Source: Paraburkholderia polaris (GTDB lineage: Bacteria > Pseudomonadota > Gammaproteobacteria > Burkholderiales > Burkholderiaceae). From it: a DNA stretch of 64,000 nt. Shown piece by piece: positions 26,737 through 35,951 of this stretch. The notes beneath the pieces were generated by a model that was not told where the DNA came from, did no database searches, and saw nothing but the letters and a program-made list of their open reading frames with translations. Each line of letters opens with the position of its first letter. The stretch's first letter is position 1. The DNA lies in contig NZ_JABBGJ010000033.1 in the NCBI RefSeq assembly GCF_012927345.1, positions 62,001 through 126,000 on the forward strand, read 5' to 3'. The translations under genes were made by a program, and so were the position numbers.

Positions 26737-27954
26737 ATGTCGGATATCGGACAGACCATCGCAAGCTTCAATACCGGCCGCGATCCCGAACGGCTCGCGA
26801 TGAAATACAAGCTTATGCGCGGCTCGCCGTTCGTATTTCTGCGCGGCGCGTGTCATCTGTTTTATGCGCGTCTGCCGCGCGACAAGGTGCTCGACGATGC
26901 GCCTCCGGTGTGGATTTGCGGTGATATGCATCTGGAAAATTTCGGCAGCTACAAGGGCGACAACCGCCTCATCTATTTCGACAACAACGATTTCGATGAA
27001 GCCTGCCTCGCGCCGAGTCTTTACGAACTGGTGCGGCTCCTCACGAGCGTGCTGGTCGGCGCGAGCGACCTTAAGCTGAGCCGCGCGCAGGCACTCGCGC
27101 TCTGCCACACCGCGGTCGATGCTTATAGCGCGGCGCTCGCCTTCGGCAAATCGCGCTGGATCGAAGCGGAGACGTCGGTCGGCATGGTGCGCGATCTGTT
27201 CGACGCACTGGCGAGCCGCACGCGCGTCGCGCTTCTCGACCGGCGCACCACGCTCAGGGGTAAGACCCGTGTGCTGAAAGTGGACGGCAAGAAAGCGCTG
27301 CCGGTCAGTGACGAGGCGCGCGCCGCGGTCACCGCGTTCATGCATCAGTTCGCCGCCAGTCAACCCAATCCGGACTTCTATCGCATCATCGACGTGGCGC
27401 GGCGGATTGCCGGCACGGGCAGCCTGGGCGTGGACCGCTACGCGATTCTCGTCGAAGGTAAAGGCTCGCCGGATGGCAACTATCTGCTCGATCTGAAAGA
27501 GGCCCTGCCTTCTTCGGTGACGCCCCATGTACGCACGCCGCAGCCGAAGTGGCAGAGCGAGGCGCAGCGTGTGGTTGAAGTTCAACGGCGCAATCAGGCG
27601 GTCTCGCAGGCGTTCCTGCATGCGGTCGATTTCAATCAGTGCTCGTATGTGCTGCGCAGCTTGCAGCCTTCTGATGACCGCGTGGCGTTGAGCGACTGGG
27701 ACGGCAAGCTGCCGCGGCTCGAAGAAGTGGTCAACAGCATGGCCCAATTGAGCGCGTGGGCGCAACTGCGCAGCGGCGGCCGGCAGAAGTCGTCAATTGC
27801 GGACGAGTTGATCGCGTTCGGCAATCGCAAGGATTGGCAATTGCCGTTGATCGAACTCGCGACGCAATGTGAGGCGCAGGTGAACGCCGACTGGAAAGCG
27901 TATTGCGAGGCTTATGACGGGGGCGCGTTCAATTTGTCGGCGAAGAAGTCTTAG
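26737..27954 (+). CDS. DUF2252 protein
   Basis: This 405-residue protein has kinase-fold-like motifs characteristic of DUF2252: ICGDMHLENFGSYKG near residue 70 and YFDNNDFDEA near residue 90. These resemble the HGDxHxxN and D-x-D loops of aminoglycoside-phosphotransferase-like kinases. No substrate is known. ATG 26737 was chosen because AAGGGGAAG sits seven bases upstream; an ATG at 26722 overlaps that ribosome site. Probably co-transcribed with the DUF4239 gene. Confidence 0.8.
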   Translation: MSDIGQTIASFNTGRDPERLAMKYKLMRGSPFVFLRGACHLFYARLPRDKVLDDAPPVWICGDMHLENFGSYKGDNRLIYFDNNDFDEACLAPSLYELVRLLTSVLVGASDLKLSRAQALALCHTAVDAYSAALAFGKSRWIEAETSVGMVRDLFDALASRTRVALLDRRTTLRGKTRVLKVDGKKALPVSDEARAAVTAFMHQFAASQPNPDFYRIIDVARRIAGTGSLGVDRYAILVEGKGSPDGNYLLDLKEALPSSVTPHVRTPQPKWQSEAQRVVEVQRRNQAVSQAFLHAVDFNQCSYVLRSLQPSDDRVALSDWDGKLPRLEEVVNSMAQLSAWAQLRSGGRQKSSIADELIAFGNRKDWQLPLIELATQCEAQVNADWKAYCEAYDGGAFNLSAKKS

Positions 27955-28299
27955 CGGTGCGTCGCGCTGGGTAAATCGCTAGACGGTGCCCCTTGTTCTC
28001 CTGGACTGACGGCGCTGGTTCCTAGTCTGTCGGCCCACAGCGGATAGAAAGAGGTTATTGCCGTTTGTCTGGCAGACCACTGCTGCATCGACTCGGCAGA
28101 ATGCATTTAGATCAATGGTTTGGGGTGGTTATGGCGGTGTTATCCACAGCCTTCTGAACAAAAACTGGGGATAACTTTGCGGCGCACGCGCGCGCATGCA
28201 TTTGTGCGGTTCGATTGCTGACTCGATGGGCGACAAGCGTGGTGTCGCGCTGTGCAAACAGCAGGCATTCCTAGATTATCAAGAGTGCAGGGAGTATTG
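27955..28299. other. Non-coding stretch with a DnaA-box-like pair
   Basis: No gene is seen. TTATCCACA (28140-28148), a perfect DnaA-box match, belongs to an imperfect inverted repeat GTTATCCACAG / CTGGGGATAAC (28139-28149 and 28165-28175). One isolated pair without an AT-rich unwinding element or replication genes is not an origin. Confidence 0.45.
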
Positions 28300-28575
28300 A
28301 TGGCTATTGATCCACCCCGTTCCGTGGTTCTGAACTACGACTAGGGCAGTCAGCGGTTGAATGTACAGTTAGTTGAACCGGCCAAGCTGGCTCCGCTTCT
28401 GGCTGGGAACTTCGCAGTACCGATCCTGCTAGACGAATTCGATTTCAGACTTGACGACGAGTTCGCGCGTCGGCTTGGCGTCGCAATGCTCAATGCGATT
28501 GCGCTGGGTCAGCCTGACATCAAGCAATACATGACCGTCACGCAAGAGCCAATCGACCGGCCTTCAGGACAGTAA
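28300..28575 (+). pseudogene. Small ORF interrupted by an in-frame amber codon
   Basis: GGGAG sits five bases before ATG 28300, which opens MAIDPPRSVVLNYD. A TAG at 28342-28344 then stops it. The same frame continues without a break for 77 codons (…AKLAPLLAGNFAVPILLDEF…) to TAA at 28575, with normal-looking codon use. The simplest reading is a ~90-residue gene inactivated by one point mutation. Restart at TTG 28357 is possible but has no ribosome site. Family not recognised. Confidence 0.5.
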
Positions 28576-28733
28576 ATGGCTAAAGGTCGAGTGCCATGGC
28601 TGACCGACGCTCTGTCATGGCGCAGGGGGGACCCATGCGCGGCGCATCCCAGCGTCGCGCATGCCATCCCGCTCTCCAGACAAACCCTGATTGCTCCGTT
28701 GAATCCGCCACTGCTATCGTTCGCTGGTCTGTG

Positions 28734-28747
28734 TGGAAGCGCTTCCA
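28734..28747. promoter_or_regulatory. LacI-family operator
   Basis: TGGAAGCGCTTCCA is a perfect 14-bp palindrome with the central CG typical of LacI/GalR/CcpA-type sites. It lies 87 bp upstream of the GH1 glucosidase start, and a half-site (CGCTTCCA) follows at about 28774. The LacI-type regulator closing the same operon is the natural ligand. Confidence 0.75.
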
Positions 28748-28833
28748 CTTTGGCTTGAAGGCGGCGTCCAACCCGCTTCCACATTCGACCTCCGCCGTAC
28801 CCGGTTCAACGACCTCAGCGCAGGAGAGAATCC

Positions 28834-30249
28834 GTGGCAAACGACGCATCTGCAGTTTCCGACGCACGCTCCCCAGCAGTTTCCAACGACAAGCTCGCCG
28901 ATCCCTTCACCCCGCCCGCGGACTCTTCGCTGTGGCGCAAAAACTTCCTGCTTGGCGCCGCCACGGCTTCGTATCAGATTGAAGGCGCGGTGGATGAAGA
29001 CGGCCGTCTGCCGTCGATCTGGGACACCTTCTCGGCGAAGCCCGGCAAGGTGCTAGCCGGCGACACCGGCGCGGTCGCCTGCGATCACTATCACCGGTGG
29101 GAAGCGGACGTCGACATGCTGGCCTCGCTGGGCCTCGAAGGCTATCGGCTCTCGATTGCATGGCCGCGCGTGAAGGACGCGGCAGGCCTGCCCAATCGCA
29201 AAGGGCTCGACTTCTACAAGCGCCTCCTGAACCGCCTGAAAGAGAAGGGCATCACGACTTTCGTGACGCTCTATCACTGGGACTTGCCGCAGCATCTGGA
29301 AGATCGCGGCGGCTGGCTCAATCGCGACACCGCTTACCGTTTCGCCGACTACGCCGACCTGATGAGCCGCGAACTGGCCGGCACGGTCGACGCATGGGCG
29401 ACGCTCAACGAGCCGTGGTGCTCGGCCTATCTCGGCTATGGCAACGGGCATCACGCGCCGGGCCTCGCCGATGGACGCTTCGCGACGCAGGCGATGCATC
29501 ATCTGCTGCTGGCACACGGCCTCGCGCTGCCGGTATTGCGCGCCAACGATCCGGCATCGCAGAAAGGGATCGTCGCCAACATCGGCCGCGGTACGGCCAA
29601 TAGCGCAAGCGCTGCGGATCAGCGCGCGGCTCATCTGTTCGAAGTCCAGCACAACGCGTGGATTCTCGATCCGTTGCTCAAGGGCGCGTATCCGCAGGAC
29701 CTGTTCGAACTGTGGCCGGGCACCGAGCCGCTGGTGCTCGACGGCGACATGCAGACCATTTCCGCGCCGCTCGATTTCCTAGGCATCAACTATTATTTCC
29801 GCACCAACGTGGCGAGCGACGGCGCGCATGGATTCCGGGACGTGCCGCTCGAAGGCGTCGAGCGAACGCAGATGGGTTGGGAGGTATATCCCGATGGACT
29901 GCGCGATCTGCTGACCGGTTTCAAGAGTACGTATCACAACCTGCCGCCGATCTACATCACTGAAAACGGCATGGCCTCGGATGATAAGGTGATCGACGGC
30001 CACGTCGACGATACGCAGCGCATCTCATTCCTCAAGCTGCATCTCGCGGCGGTCAATCAGGCGATCAAGGCCGGCGTGGATATTCGCGGCTATTTCCTGT
30101 GGTCGCTGATGGATAACTTCGAATGGGCGTTCGGGTATGAGCGTCGCTTTGGTGTCGTACACGTCGACTACAGTACCCAGAAGCGCACAATCAAACGGAG
30201 TGCGGAGCTAGTGGCGAAATTTTTGAAGGAGCGGAAGGCGCGGGTTTAA
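28834..30249 (+). CDS. bglA: GH1 beta-glucosidase
   Basis: This 471-residue glycoside hydrolase family 1 enzyme has no signal peptide, so it is cytoplasmic. The acid/base Glu is in TLNEPWCSAYLGY (about residue 192) and the nucleophile Glu in YITENGMA (about residue 378). FLLGAATASYQIEGA is the usual N-terminal signature. It should split imported beta-glucosides such as cellobiose. The start is GTG 28834 with AGGAGA eight bases upstream. It is first in an operon with a sugar ABC transporter and a LacI regulator. Confidence 0.93.
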   Translation: MANDASAVSDARSPAVSNDKLADPFTPPADSSLWRKNFLLGAATASYQIEGAVDEDGRLPSIWDTFSAKPGKVLAGDTGAVACDHYHRWEADVDMLASLGLEGYRLSIAWPRVKDAAGLPNRKGLDFYKRLLNRLKEKGITTFVTLYHWDLPQHLEDRGGWLNRDTAYRFADYADLMSRELAGTVDAWATLNEPWCSAYLGYGNGHHAPGLADGRFATQAMHHLLLAHGLALPVLRANDPASQKGIVANIGRGTANSASAADQRAAHLFEVQHNAWILDPLLKGAYPQDLFELWPGTEPLVLDGDMQTISAPLDFLGINYYFRTNVASDGAHGFRDVPLEGVERTQMGWEVYPDGLRDLLTGFKSTYHNLPPIYITENGMASDDKVIDGHVDDTQRISFLKLHLAAVNQAIKAGVDIRGYFLWSLMDNFEWAFGYERRFGVVHVDYSTQKRTIKRSAELVAKFLKERKARV

Positions 30250-30312
30250 GGGCAGGTGAAGCTGGTTTGTATGTCGACTTGGAACACGGGCGCAAAGCCT
30301 GAAGGAGACGGA

Positions 30313-31554
30313 ATGAACAGCAAAAAAATGGTCCTGCGAGGCGTGGTTGCAACACTCGCGTTGATTGGCGTCGTCGCGCATGCCGCTGAACCCTTGAAGG
30401 CCAACGTGATTCACTGGTGGACCTCGGGCGGCGAATCGGCTGCAATCCGCCAGTTCGCCGATGCATATAACAAAGCCGGTGGCCAGTGGGTCGACAACGC
30501 GGTGGCCGGCGCCGATCAGGCGCGCTCCACCGCGATCAACCGGATCGTCGGCGGCGATCCACCCACCGCCGCGCAGTTCAATACGTCCAAACAGTTTCAC
30601 GACCTGATCGATCAGGGCCTGCTGAACAACGTCGACGACGTCGCCGCGAAAGAAAACTGGAACAATGTGTTCCCGCAGTCGATCATCGACAGTATCAAGG
30701 TGAAGGGCCATTACTACGCCGCGCCGGTCGATATTCACATGCCGGCCTGGTTCTTCTACTCGAAGCCGGTGTTCCAGAAGGCCGGCATTGCCGCCGAGCC
30801 GAAGAGCTATGACGAATTCCTCGCCGATCTCGGCAAGCTGAAAGCCGCGGGCGTGATTCCGCTCGCACTCGGCGGTCAGCCGTGGCAGGAAAAGATCACG
30901 TTCGACGCGGTATTCGCCGACGTCGGCGGTCCCGATCTTTATCTGAAGGTGTACCGCGATCGAGACCAGAACGCGGTCAAGTCGGATGCGTTCAAGAAGG
31001 TGCTCGCGCAGTTCAAGCGCTTGCATGATTTCGTCGATCCGGGCTCGCCTGGCCGCAACTGGAACGATGCCACCGCGCTGGTGATTTCCGGCAAGGCGGG
31101 TGTGCAGATCATGGGTGACTGGGCCAAGGGCGAATTCTCGGCGGCCAACCAGACTGCCGGCAAGGACTTCGGCTGCTTCCCGGGTTTCGGTCCGCACTCG
31201 CCGTATCTGGTCGCGGGCGACGTATTCGTGTTTCCGAAAACCGACAACGCCAACGCGATCAAGGCACAAAATCTACTTGCCACGGTGATGACCTCGCCGG
31301 CCGCGCAAATCGCATTCAGTGCGAAGAAAGGTTCGATTCCGATTCGTCCCGATGTGGACGCCAGCAGTCTCGACATCTGCGCGAAGGAGGGCATTGCGAT
31401 CATGAAGGACAAGTCGCGGCAGTTGCCGAATCCGGAGATGCTGCTCTCGCCCGACACGCAGGGCGCGTTGATCGACGTCATTACGAACTTCTGGAACAAG
31501 AACCAGTCGGTCGACGATGCGCAGAAGGCGTTTGCCAGTGCGTTGAAGAGCTAG
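30313..31554 (+). CDS. gtsA: Sugar ABC transporter substrate-binding protein (GtsA-like)
   Basis: This 413-residue periplasmic protein has a signal peptide ending VVAHAAEP, then the cluster 1 fold common to glucose/mannose binders (HWWTSGGESAAIRQFADAYN and GVQIMGDWAKGEF). AAGGAGA precedes ATG 30313, which is preferred over an upstream GTG-less extension. It sits 63 bp after the glucosidase and 7 bp before its permease. The ligand is probably glucose or a beta-glucoside. Confidence 0.88.
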   Translation: MNSKKMVLRGVVATLALIGVVAHAAEPLKANVIHWWTSGGESAAIRQFADAYNKAGGQWVDNAVAGADQARSTAINRIVGGDPPTAAQFNTSKQFHDLIDQGLLNNVDDVAAKENWNNVFPQSIIDSIKVKGHYYAAPVDIHMPAWFFYSKPVFQKAGIAAEPKSYDEFLADLGKLKAAGVIPLALGGQPWQEKITFDAVFADVGGPDLYLKVYRDRDQNAVKSDAFKKVLAQFKRLHDFVDPGSPGRNWNDATALVISGKAGVQIMGDWAKGEFSAANQTAGKDFGCFPGFGPHSPYLVAGDVFVFPKTDNANAIKAQNLLATVMTSPAAQIAFSAKKGSIPIRPDVDASSLDICAKEGIAIMKDKSRQLPNPEMLLSPDTQGALIDVITNFWNKNQSVDDAQKAFASALKS

Positions 31555-31561
31555 GCTCACC

Positions 31562-32503
31562 ATGCACGCGCTCAAGCTGCAAGCCGCCGATTCGAAGCCT
31601 CGCAAAAGGCCGCTGAAAAAGCCGCTAAAAAAGCGTTTGCCGATAGCAGCATGGGTGGCGTTGCTGCCGATGGTCCTGACCGTCGTGTTCGCGTATCTCG
31701 GCACGATGGTCTGGACCGCGCGCGTGTCCCTCAGCAATTCGCGCACGTTTCCTTCCGGCGACTTCGCGGGCCTCACGCAATACACGCGGCTCTTCAACAA
31801 CGACCGCTGGTTGCTGTCGCTGCAAAACATCGTGATTTACGGCGCATGTTTTATTGTCGCGTGCATGGTGATCGGCTTGTTGCTGGCGATTTTCATCGAT
31901 CAGCGTGTGGTGGCCGAAGGCGCTTTGCGAACGGTGTTTCTCTATCCGTATGCAATGTCGTTTGTCGCAACCGGTTTGGCCTGGCAGTGGATCCTGAATC
32001 CTGAGTTGGGTGCGCAGGCCGTGTTGCACAAGCTCGGTTTCGTGCATGCGCGTTTCGACTGGATCGTCGATCAGGACTGGGTGATCTACACGATCGTCAT
32101 CGCGACGGTGTGGCAGGCGTCCGGCCTCGTCATGGCGCTGCTGCTGGCCGGCTTGCGCGGTATCGATGATGAACTGTGGAAAGCCGCGCGTATCGACGGG
32201 ATTCCGCGTTGGCGCGTCTATGTGAGCATTGTCGTGCCGATGCTCGGGCCGTCCATGTCCACCGCCTTCGTGCTGCTCTTCGTGATGGTCGTGAAGCTCT
32301 ACGACGCCGTGGTCGCGATGACGCAAGGCGGCCCAGGCACCGCGAGCGAAGTGCCGGCGAAGTTCATCATGGATTACCTGTTCGGCCGCGCGAATATCGG
32401 CCTCGCGTCGGCAGCGTCGATCGTGTTGCTGGCAACGGTGCTGGCGATTCTCGCGCCGTTCTTCTATGCCCGTAGCCGCGCTGCGTTGCGCAAGGAGGTG
32501 TGA
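31562..32503 (+). CDS. gtsB: Sugar ABC transporter permease (GtsB-like)
   Basis: This 313-residue inner-membrane protein has six transmembrane helices after a Lys-rich N-terminal tail (RKRPLKKPLKKRL). The EAA loop is near residue 210 (EELWKAARIDGIPRWRVY, with DDELWKAARIDG as the core), which docks onto the ATPase. Its TGA overlaps the ATG of the second permease. Confidence 0.9.
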   Translation: MHALKLQAADSKPRKRPLKKPLKKRLPIAAWVALLPMVLTVVFAYLGTMVWTARVSLSNSRTFPSGDFAGLTQYTRLFNNDRWLLSLQNIVIYGACFIVACMVIGLLLAIFIDQRVVAEGALRTVFLYPYAMSFVATGLAWQWILNPELGAQAVLHKLGFVHARFDWIVDQDWVIYTIVIATVWQASGLVMALLLAGLRGIDDELWKAARIDGIPRWRVYVSIVVPMLGPSMSTAFVLLFVMVVKLYDAVVAMTQGGPGTASEVPAKFIMDYLFGRANIGLASAASIVLLATVLAILAPFFYARSRAALRKEV

Positions 32504-33414
32504 TGAACACGCTCAGTGCTCCACTGAAAGGCGGCACACCGAGCCGTAGCCGCCGGCGGCGGCGGGCTTTTACACCCGCACGCATGGGCGTCTACGCATT
32601 TCTCCTGACCGCCGCGTTGTTCTTCCTGTTGCCGCTGTATGTGATGCTCGTCACATCGGTCAAGCCGATGAGCGAGATTCGCCTCGGCAATCTGCTCGCT
32701 TTTCCCACCCATTTCACACTCGACGCATGGAGCGCCGCATGGCAATCCGCGTGTACCGGGCTCGATTGCAACGGCATTCAGGTCGGCTTCTGGAATTCGG
32801 TGCGTATCGTCGTGCCGAGCACGGTGTTGTCGATCGTGATCGGCGCGGTGAACGGTTATGCGCTGTCGTTCTGGCGGCCGCGCGGGGCCGGGTTGCTGTT
32901 CGGCGTGCTGCTGATGGGCGCCTTCATTCCCGTGCAGGTGATGGTCTATCCGCTCGTGCGTGTGCTCGCGAGCGTGCATCTGTTCAGTTCGCTGCCGGGC
33001 ATCGTGGTGATTCACACCGTCTTCGGCATGCCGGTAATGACGCTGCTGTTTCGCAACTATTACGCGTCGATTCCGCAGGAGCTGTTCAAGGCGGCGCGCA
33101 TCGACGGCGGCGGCTTCTGGCGCATCTTTTTGCAATTGATGCTGCCGATGTCCACGCCGATCATCGTCGTCGCGGTCATCATGCAGGTGACGGGCATCTG
33201 GAACGACTTCATTCTCGGGCTGGTGTTCGCCGGCACGAAAAACCTGCCGATGACGGTGCAATTGAACAACATCATCAACACGACGACTGGTGAGCGGCTC
33301 TATAACGTCAATATGGCGGCGACTATTCTCACCTCCATGGTGCCGCTTGCGGTCTACTTCATTTCGGGCCGCTGGTTTGTGCGCGGCATTGCGTCCGGCG
33401 CCGTCAAGGGATAG
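32503..33414 (+). CDS. gtsC: Sugar ABC transporter permease (GtsC-like)
   Basis: This 303-residue second permease has six transmembrane helices, and its EAA loop is PQELFKAARIDGGGFWRIF near residue 190. AAGGAGGTG directly precedes ATG 32503. Together with GtsB it forms the membrane channel of the importer. Eleven bp separate it from the ATPase gene. Confidence 0.9.
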   Translation: MNTLSAPLKGGTPSRSRRRRRAFTPARMGVYAFLLTAALFFLLPLYVMLVTSVKPMSEIRLGNLLAFPTHFTLDAWSAAWQSACTGLDCNGIQVGFWNSVRIVVPSTVLSIVIGAVNGYALSFWRPRGAGLLFGVLLMGAFIPVQVMVYPLVRVLASVHLFSSLPGIVVIHTVFGMPVMTLLFRNYYASIPQELFKAARIDGGGFWRIFLQLMLPMSTPIIVVAVIMQVTGIWNDFILGLVFAGTKNLPMTVQLNNIINTTTGERLYNVNMAATILTSMVPLAVYFISGRWFVRGIASGAVKG

Positions 33415-33425
33415 GGCAATAAGGC

Positions 33426-34730
33426 ATGGCAAACCTGGCCAATGTGGCAAACGCGGTGGCAAATACGGCGGAAAATGCGGTGGCAAATACGGCGGCAAAT
33501 ACGGCGGCAAATACGGCGGCAAATACGGCGGCAAATACGGTGGCAAATACGGTGGCAAATACGGGGCCAAATGCGGCGGCCGCGGCTAACCCGGCAGAAG
33601 TGGCGAACCTCGGCAATGTGGCGGATGCTGTGGGTCTGTCGAATCCGGCCAACGTATCGGTGCGCAATCTGAAGATCCAGCTGGGTGCGAACACGGTGAT
33701 CGAGAATCTCGATCTCGACGTGCGGGCGGGTGAGTTCGTCGTGTTGCTCGGACCTTCGGGTTGTGGCAAATCCACCTTGCTGCACAGCATTGCGGGCTTG
33801 ATCGACGTGACCGACGGCAGCATCGAAATTGCGGGCGTTGACATGACCTGGGCCGACCCGAAAGATCGCCGTATCGCGCTAGTGTTTCAGTCGTATGCGT
33901 TGTATCCGACCATGAGTGTCGAGCGCAATCTGTCGTTTGCGTTGCGCATCAACGGCACGCCGAAGGCGGAAATCGAGCGGCGCGTCACGCGGGCGTCCGA
34001 GATGCTGCAACTCGGCCCGCTGCTCAAACGCAAGCCGGCGCAACTCTCTGGTGGGCAACGGCAGCGCGTGGCGATCGGCCGGGCGATCGTGCGCGAGGCC
34101 GACGTGTTCCTGTTCGATGAGCCGCTGTCGAATCTCGACGCCAAATTGCGCACCGAATTGCGTCGCGAACTCAAGCAACTGCACCAGCGTCTGGGCGCGA
34201 CGATGATCTACGTGACCCACGACCAGGTGGAAGCCATGACGCTCGCCACGCGTATGGCGGTGATGCGCGGCGGCGTGATCCAGCAGTTCGGCACGCCTGC
34301 CGAAGTCTATGCGCGGCCGAACAATCTGTTCGTCGCGACGTTTCTGGGCACGCCGGCGATGAATCTGCTCAAGGGCACGCTTGAGGCGCGCGACGGCTCG
34401 CTACACTTTTGCACAGCGCATGTGCGGCTCGATGTGTCGCAATATCCTTTCAAAAGCCTGCCTGCGGATCGTCTGCCGTGCGTGCTCGGCGTCCGGGCCG
34501 AAGACGTGCACGTGGGCGAGGACTCGGGCATGACAACGACCGAGGATGCCAACATTTCACTGATCGAGCCGATGGGCAACCACCGTGTCGTCTGGCTCGA
34601 CTATCATGGAGTGCAAATCGCGTCGATCGACCAGACGAAGACACCGGTGGCGATAGGAGATGCCGCGGCATTCTCGTTCGATGGCGCGCATATTTCGCTG
34701 TTCGAGGAAGAAAGCGGCGCGCGTCTATAG
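33426..34730 (+). CDS. ugpC: Sugar ABC transporter ATPase (UgpC/MalK-like) with repeat-expanded N-terminus
   Basis: This 434-residue ATPase has Walker A GPSGCGKST, Q-loop FQSYALYP, signature LSGGQRQR, Walker B VFLFDEP and switch THDQVEA. A C-terminal MalK-type regulatory domain follows from ~residue 305. Normal relatives begin close to VSVRNLKIQLG; here about 75 extra residues precede it, mostly VANT/AANT units encoded by a 12-bp tandem repeat. The extension has no ribosome site of quality before ATG 33426, so translation might start further in. Energises the glucoside importer. Confidence 0.9.
   Translation: MANLANVANAVANTAENAVANTAANTAANTAANTAANTVANTVANTGPNAAAAANPAEVANLGNVADAVGLSNPANVSVRNLKIQLGANTVIENLDLDVRAGEFVVLLGPSGCGKSTLLHSIAGLIDVTDGSIEIAGVDMTWADPKDRRIALVFQSYALYPTMSVERNLSFALRINGTPKAEIERRVTRASEMLQLGPLLKRKPAQLSGGQRQRVAIGRAIVREADVFLFDEPLSNLDAKLRTELRRELKQLHQRLGATMIYVTHDQVEAMTLATRMAVMRGGVIQQFGTPAEVYARPNNLFVATFLGTPAMNLLKGTLEARDGSLHFCTAHVRLDVSQYPFKSLPADRLPCVLGVRAEDVHVGEDSGMTTTEDANISLIEPMGNHRVVWLDYHGVQIASIDQTKTPVAIGDAAAFSFDGAHISLFEEESGARL
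33456..33575. repeat. 12-bp tandem repeat inside the ABC ATPase gene, 10 units
   Basis: Ten 12-bp units (consensus GCGGCAAATACG, with GTGG variants) lie in frame near the 5' end of the ATPase gene and encode VANT/AANT. Copy-number change would lengthen or shorten the protein by four residues per unit without shifting the frame. Confidence 0.93.
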
Positions 34731-34778
34731 TGACGGGACGCAGTGGCGTTGAATACAACAGGCTTGACGGAGAACCGC

Positions 34779-35840
34779 GTGGCAACACTCAAAGATGTCG
34801 CGGCACTGGCCGGCGTCGGCATGTCGACTGCCTCACGGGCCATTTCCGGCAAAGGCCCCATTTCAGCCGATGCCGCCGCCCGTGTGAAGGCCGCTATCGA
34901 AGCACTGAACTTCCGGCCGTCCTCCATCGGCCGGGCAATGGCGACGCAATCGCTCGGCATGATCGGCATTTTCGTGCCGACCTTCTTCGGCTCCTACTAC
35001 GGCACGATTCTCAAGCAGACCGACGCCGAACTGCGCGCGGTACGGCGCCACGTGGTGGTTGCGACGGGTTGCGGGGAAGCGTCGCCGCGCGAGCAGGCCA
35101 TCGAGGCGGTGCGCTTTCTGATCGGCCGCGATTGCGACGGTGTGGTGGTAATCAGCCACGATCTGCACGACGACGATCTGGACATGCTGCATCGCATGCA
35201 TCCGAAGATGGTGTTTCTGAATCGCGCGTTCGATCAGTTGCCGGAGGCGTCGTTTTGCGCGGATCATTGGCGCGGCGGCGAACTGGCGGCGCGCACGCTG
35301 CTCGATCACGGGCATCGGGATATCGCGGTGATATCCGGGCCGTTCAGCGCTTCGGACAATCAGGCCCGGCTCGAAGGCTTCTTTGCCGAACTGTTGCGCG
35401 AGGGTATCGCACGCGAGGATGTCACGCTGATCGAATCGGACTTCTCGCCGGAAGGCGGCTACGCTGCCGCGCAGAAGCTGCTCGATTCGAAGCGGCGCTT
35501 CACCGGGCTCTTTTGCGCGAACGACACGATGGCCGTGAGCGCGCTGGCGCGCTTCCATCAGGCGGGTATTGCCGTACCGGACGAAGTTTCCGTGATCGGC
35601 TACGACGATGACTATTCGGCCGCTTATGCCGCACCTGGACTCACCTCGGTGCATATCCCGACGGCGGAGTTGACGCAGAATGCCGTGCGCTGGCTGGTCA
35701 ATCAATGCTACCGGACTTCGTGGGAGATCTTCCGCGAGTTTCCGGTGAGCGTGACGGTGCGGGAGTCGGTGGGGCCGGCACGCGGTGTGGCAGCTTCGTC
35801 GATCAAGGTCAAAGCGGCCAGTTTGCGTAGCGCGTCGTAG
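34779..35840 (+). CDS. LacI-family transcriptional regulator
   Basis: This 353-residue regulator opens with the LacI HTH and hinge (ATLKDVAALAGVGMSTASRA), and a periplasmic-binding-protein-like sensor domain follows to the end. GTG 34779 is chosen because GGAGA lies six bases upstream. A GTG at 34743 would add 12 residues without a ribosome site. As the last gene of the glucosidase/ABC operon it likely controls that operon through the palindrome at 28734 in response to the imported sugar. Confidence 0.88.
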   Translation: MATLKDVAALAGVGMSTASRAISGKGPISADAAARVKAAIEALNFRPSSIGRAMATQSLGMIGIFVPTFFGSYYGTILKQTDAELRAVRRHVVVATGCGEASPREQAIEAVRFLIGRDCDGVVVISHDLHDDDLDMLHRMHPKMVFLNRAFDQLPEASFCADHWRGGELAARTLLDHGHRDIAVISGPFSASDNQARLEGFFAELLREGIAREDVTLIESDFSPEGGYAAAQKLLDSKRRFTGLFCANDTMAVSALARFHQAGIAVPDEVSVIGYDDDYSAAYAAPGLTSVHIPTAELTQNAVRWLVNQCYRTSWEIFREFPVSVTVRESVGPARGVAASSIKVKAASLRSAS

Positions 35841-35907
35841 CCTCTTCTCGAAGCGGTGCGCAGGTGTGCCGGGTCCCGCTTACTGACCGTTTACGCATTG
35901 CGCAGGC

Positions 35908-35951
35908 GCTGCTCAGGTTCCGCTTAGGTGCTGCTTAGGTGCTGCTTAGGT
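35908..35951. repeat. 11-bp tandem repeat at the 3' end of the RIO kinase gene
   Basis: Four units of an 11-bp sequence (consensus GCTGCTTAGGT; the first two are degenerate) lie between the convergent LacI and RIO genes. The RIO stop codon (35948-35946) falls inside the last unit. Confidence 0.8.

Noticed and set aside
28139..28175. DnaA-box-like inverted pair as a replication origin
   Set aside because: A single pair without AT-rich unwinding region, box cluster or replication genes is insufficient.
28576..28758. 60-codon plus-strand frame before the glucosidase
   Set aside because: It spans the LacI operator, has no ribosome site and shows no domain.
32464..33570. Minus-strand frame with repeated PPYLPPYL
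   Set aside because: Antisense of the 12-bp repeat and the second permease gene.
33456..33575. CRISPR-like array
   Set aside because: Units are contiguous 12-bp repeats without unique spacers; the other arrays in the window are likewise contiguous.
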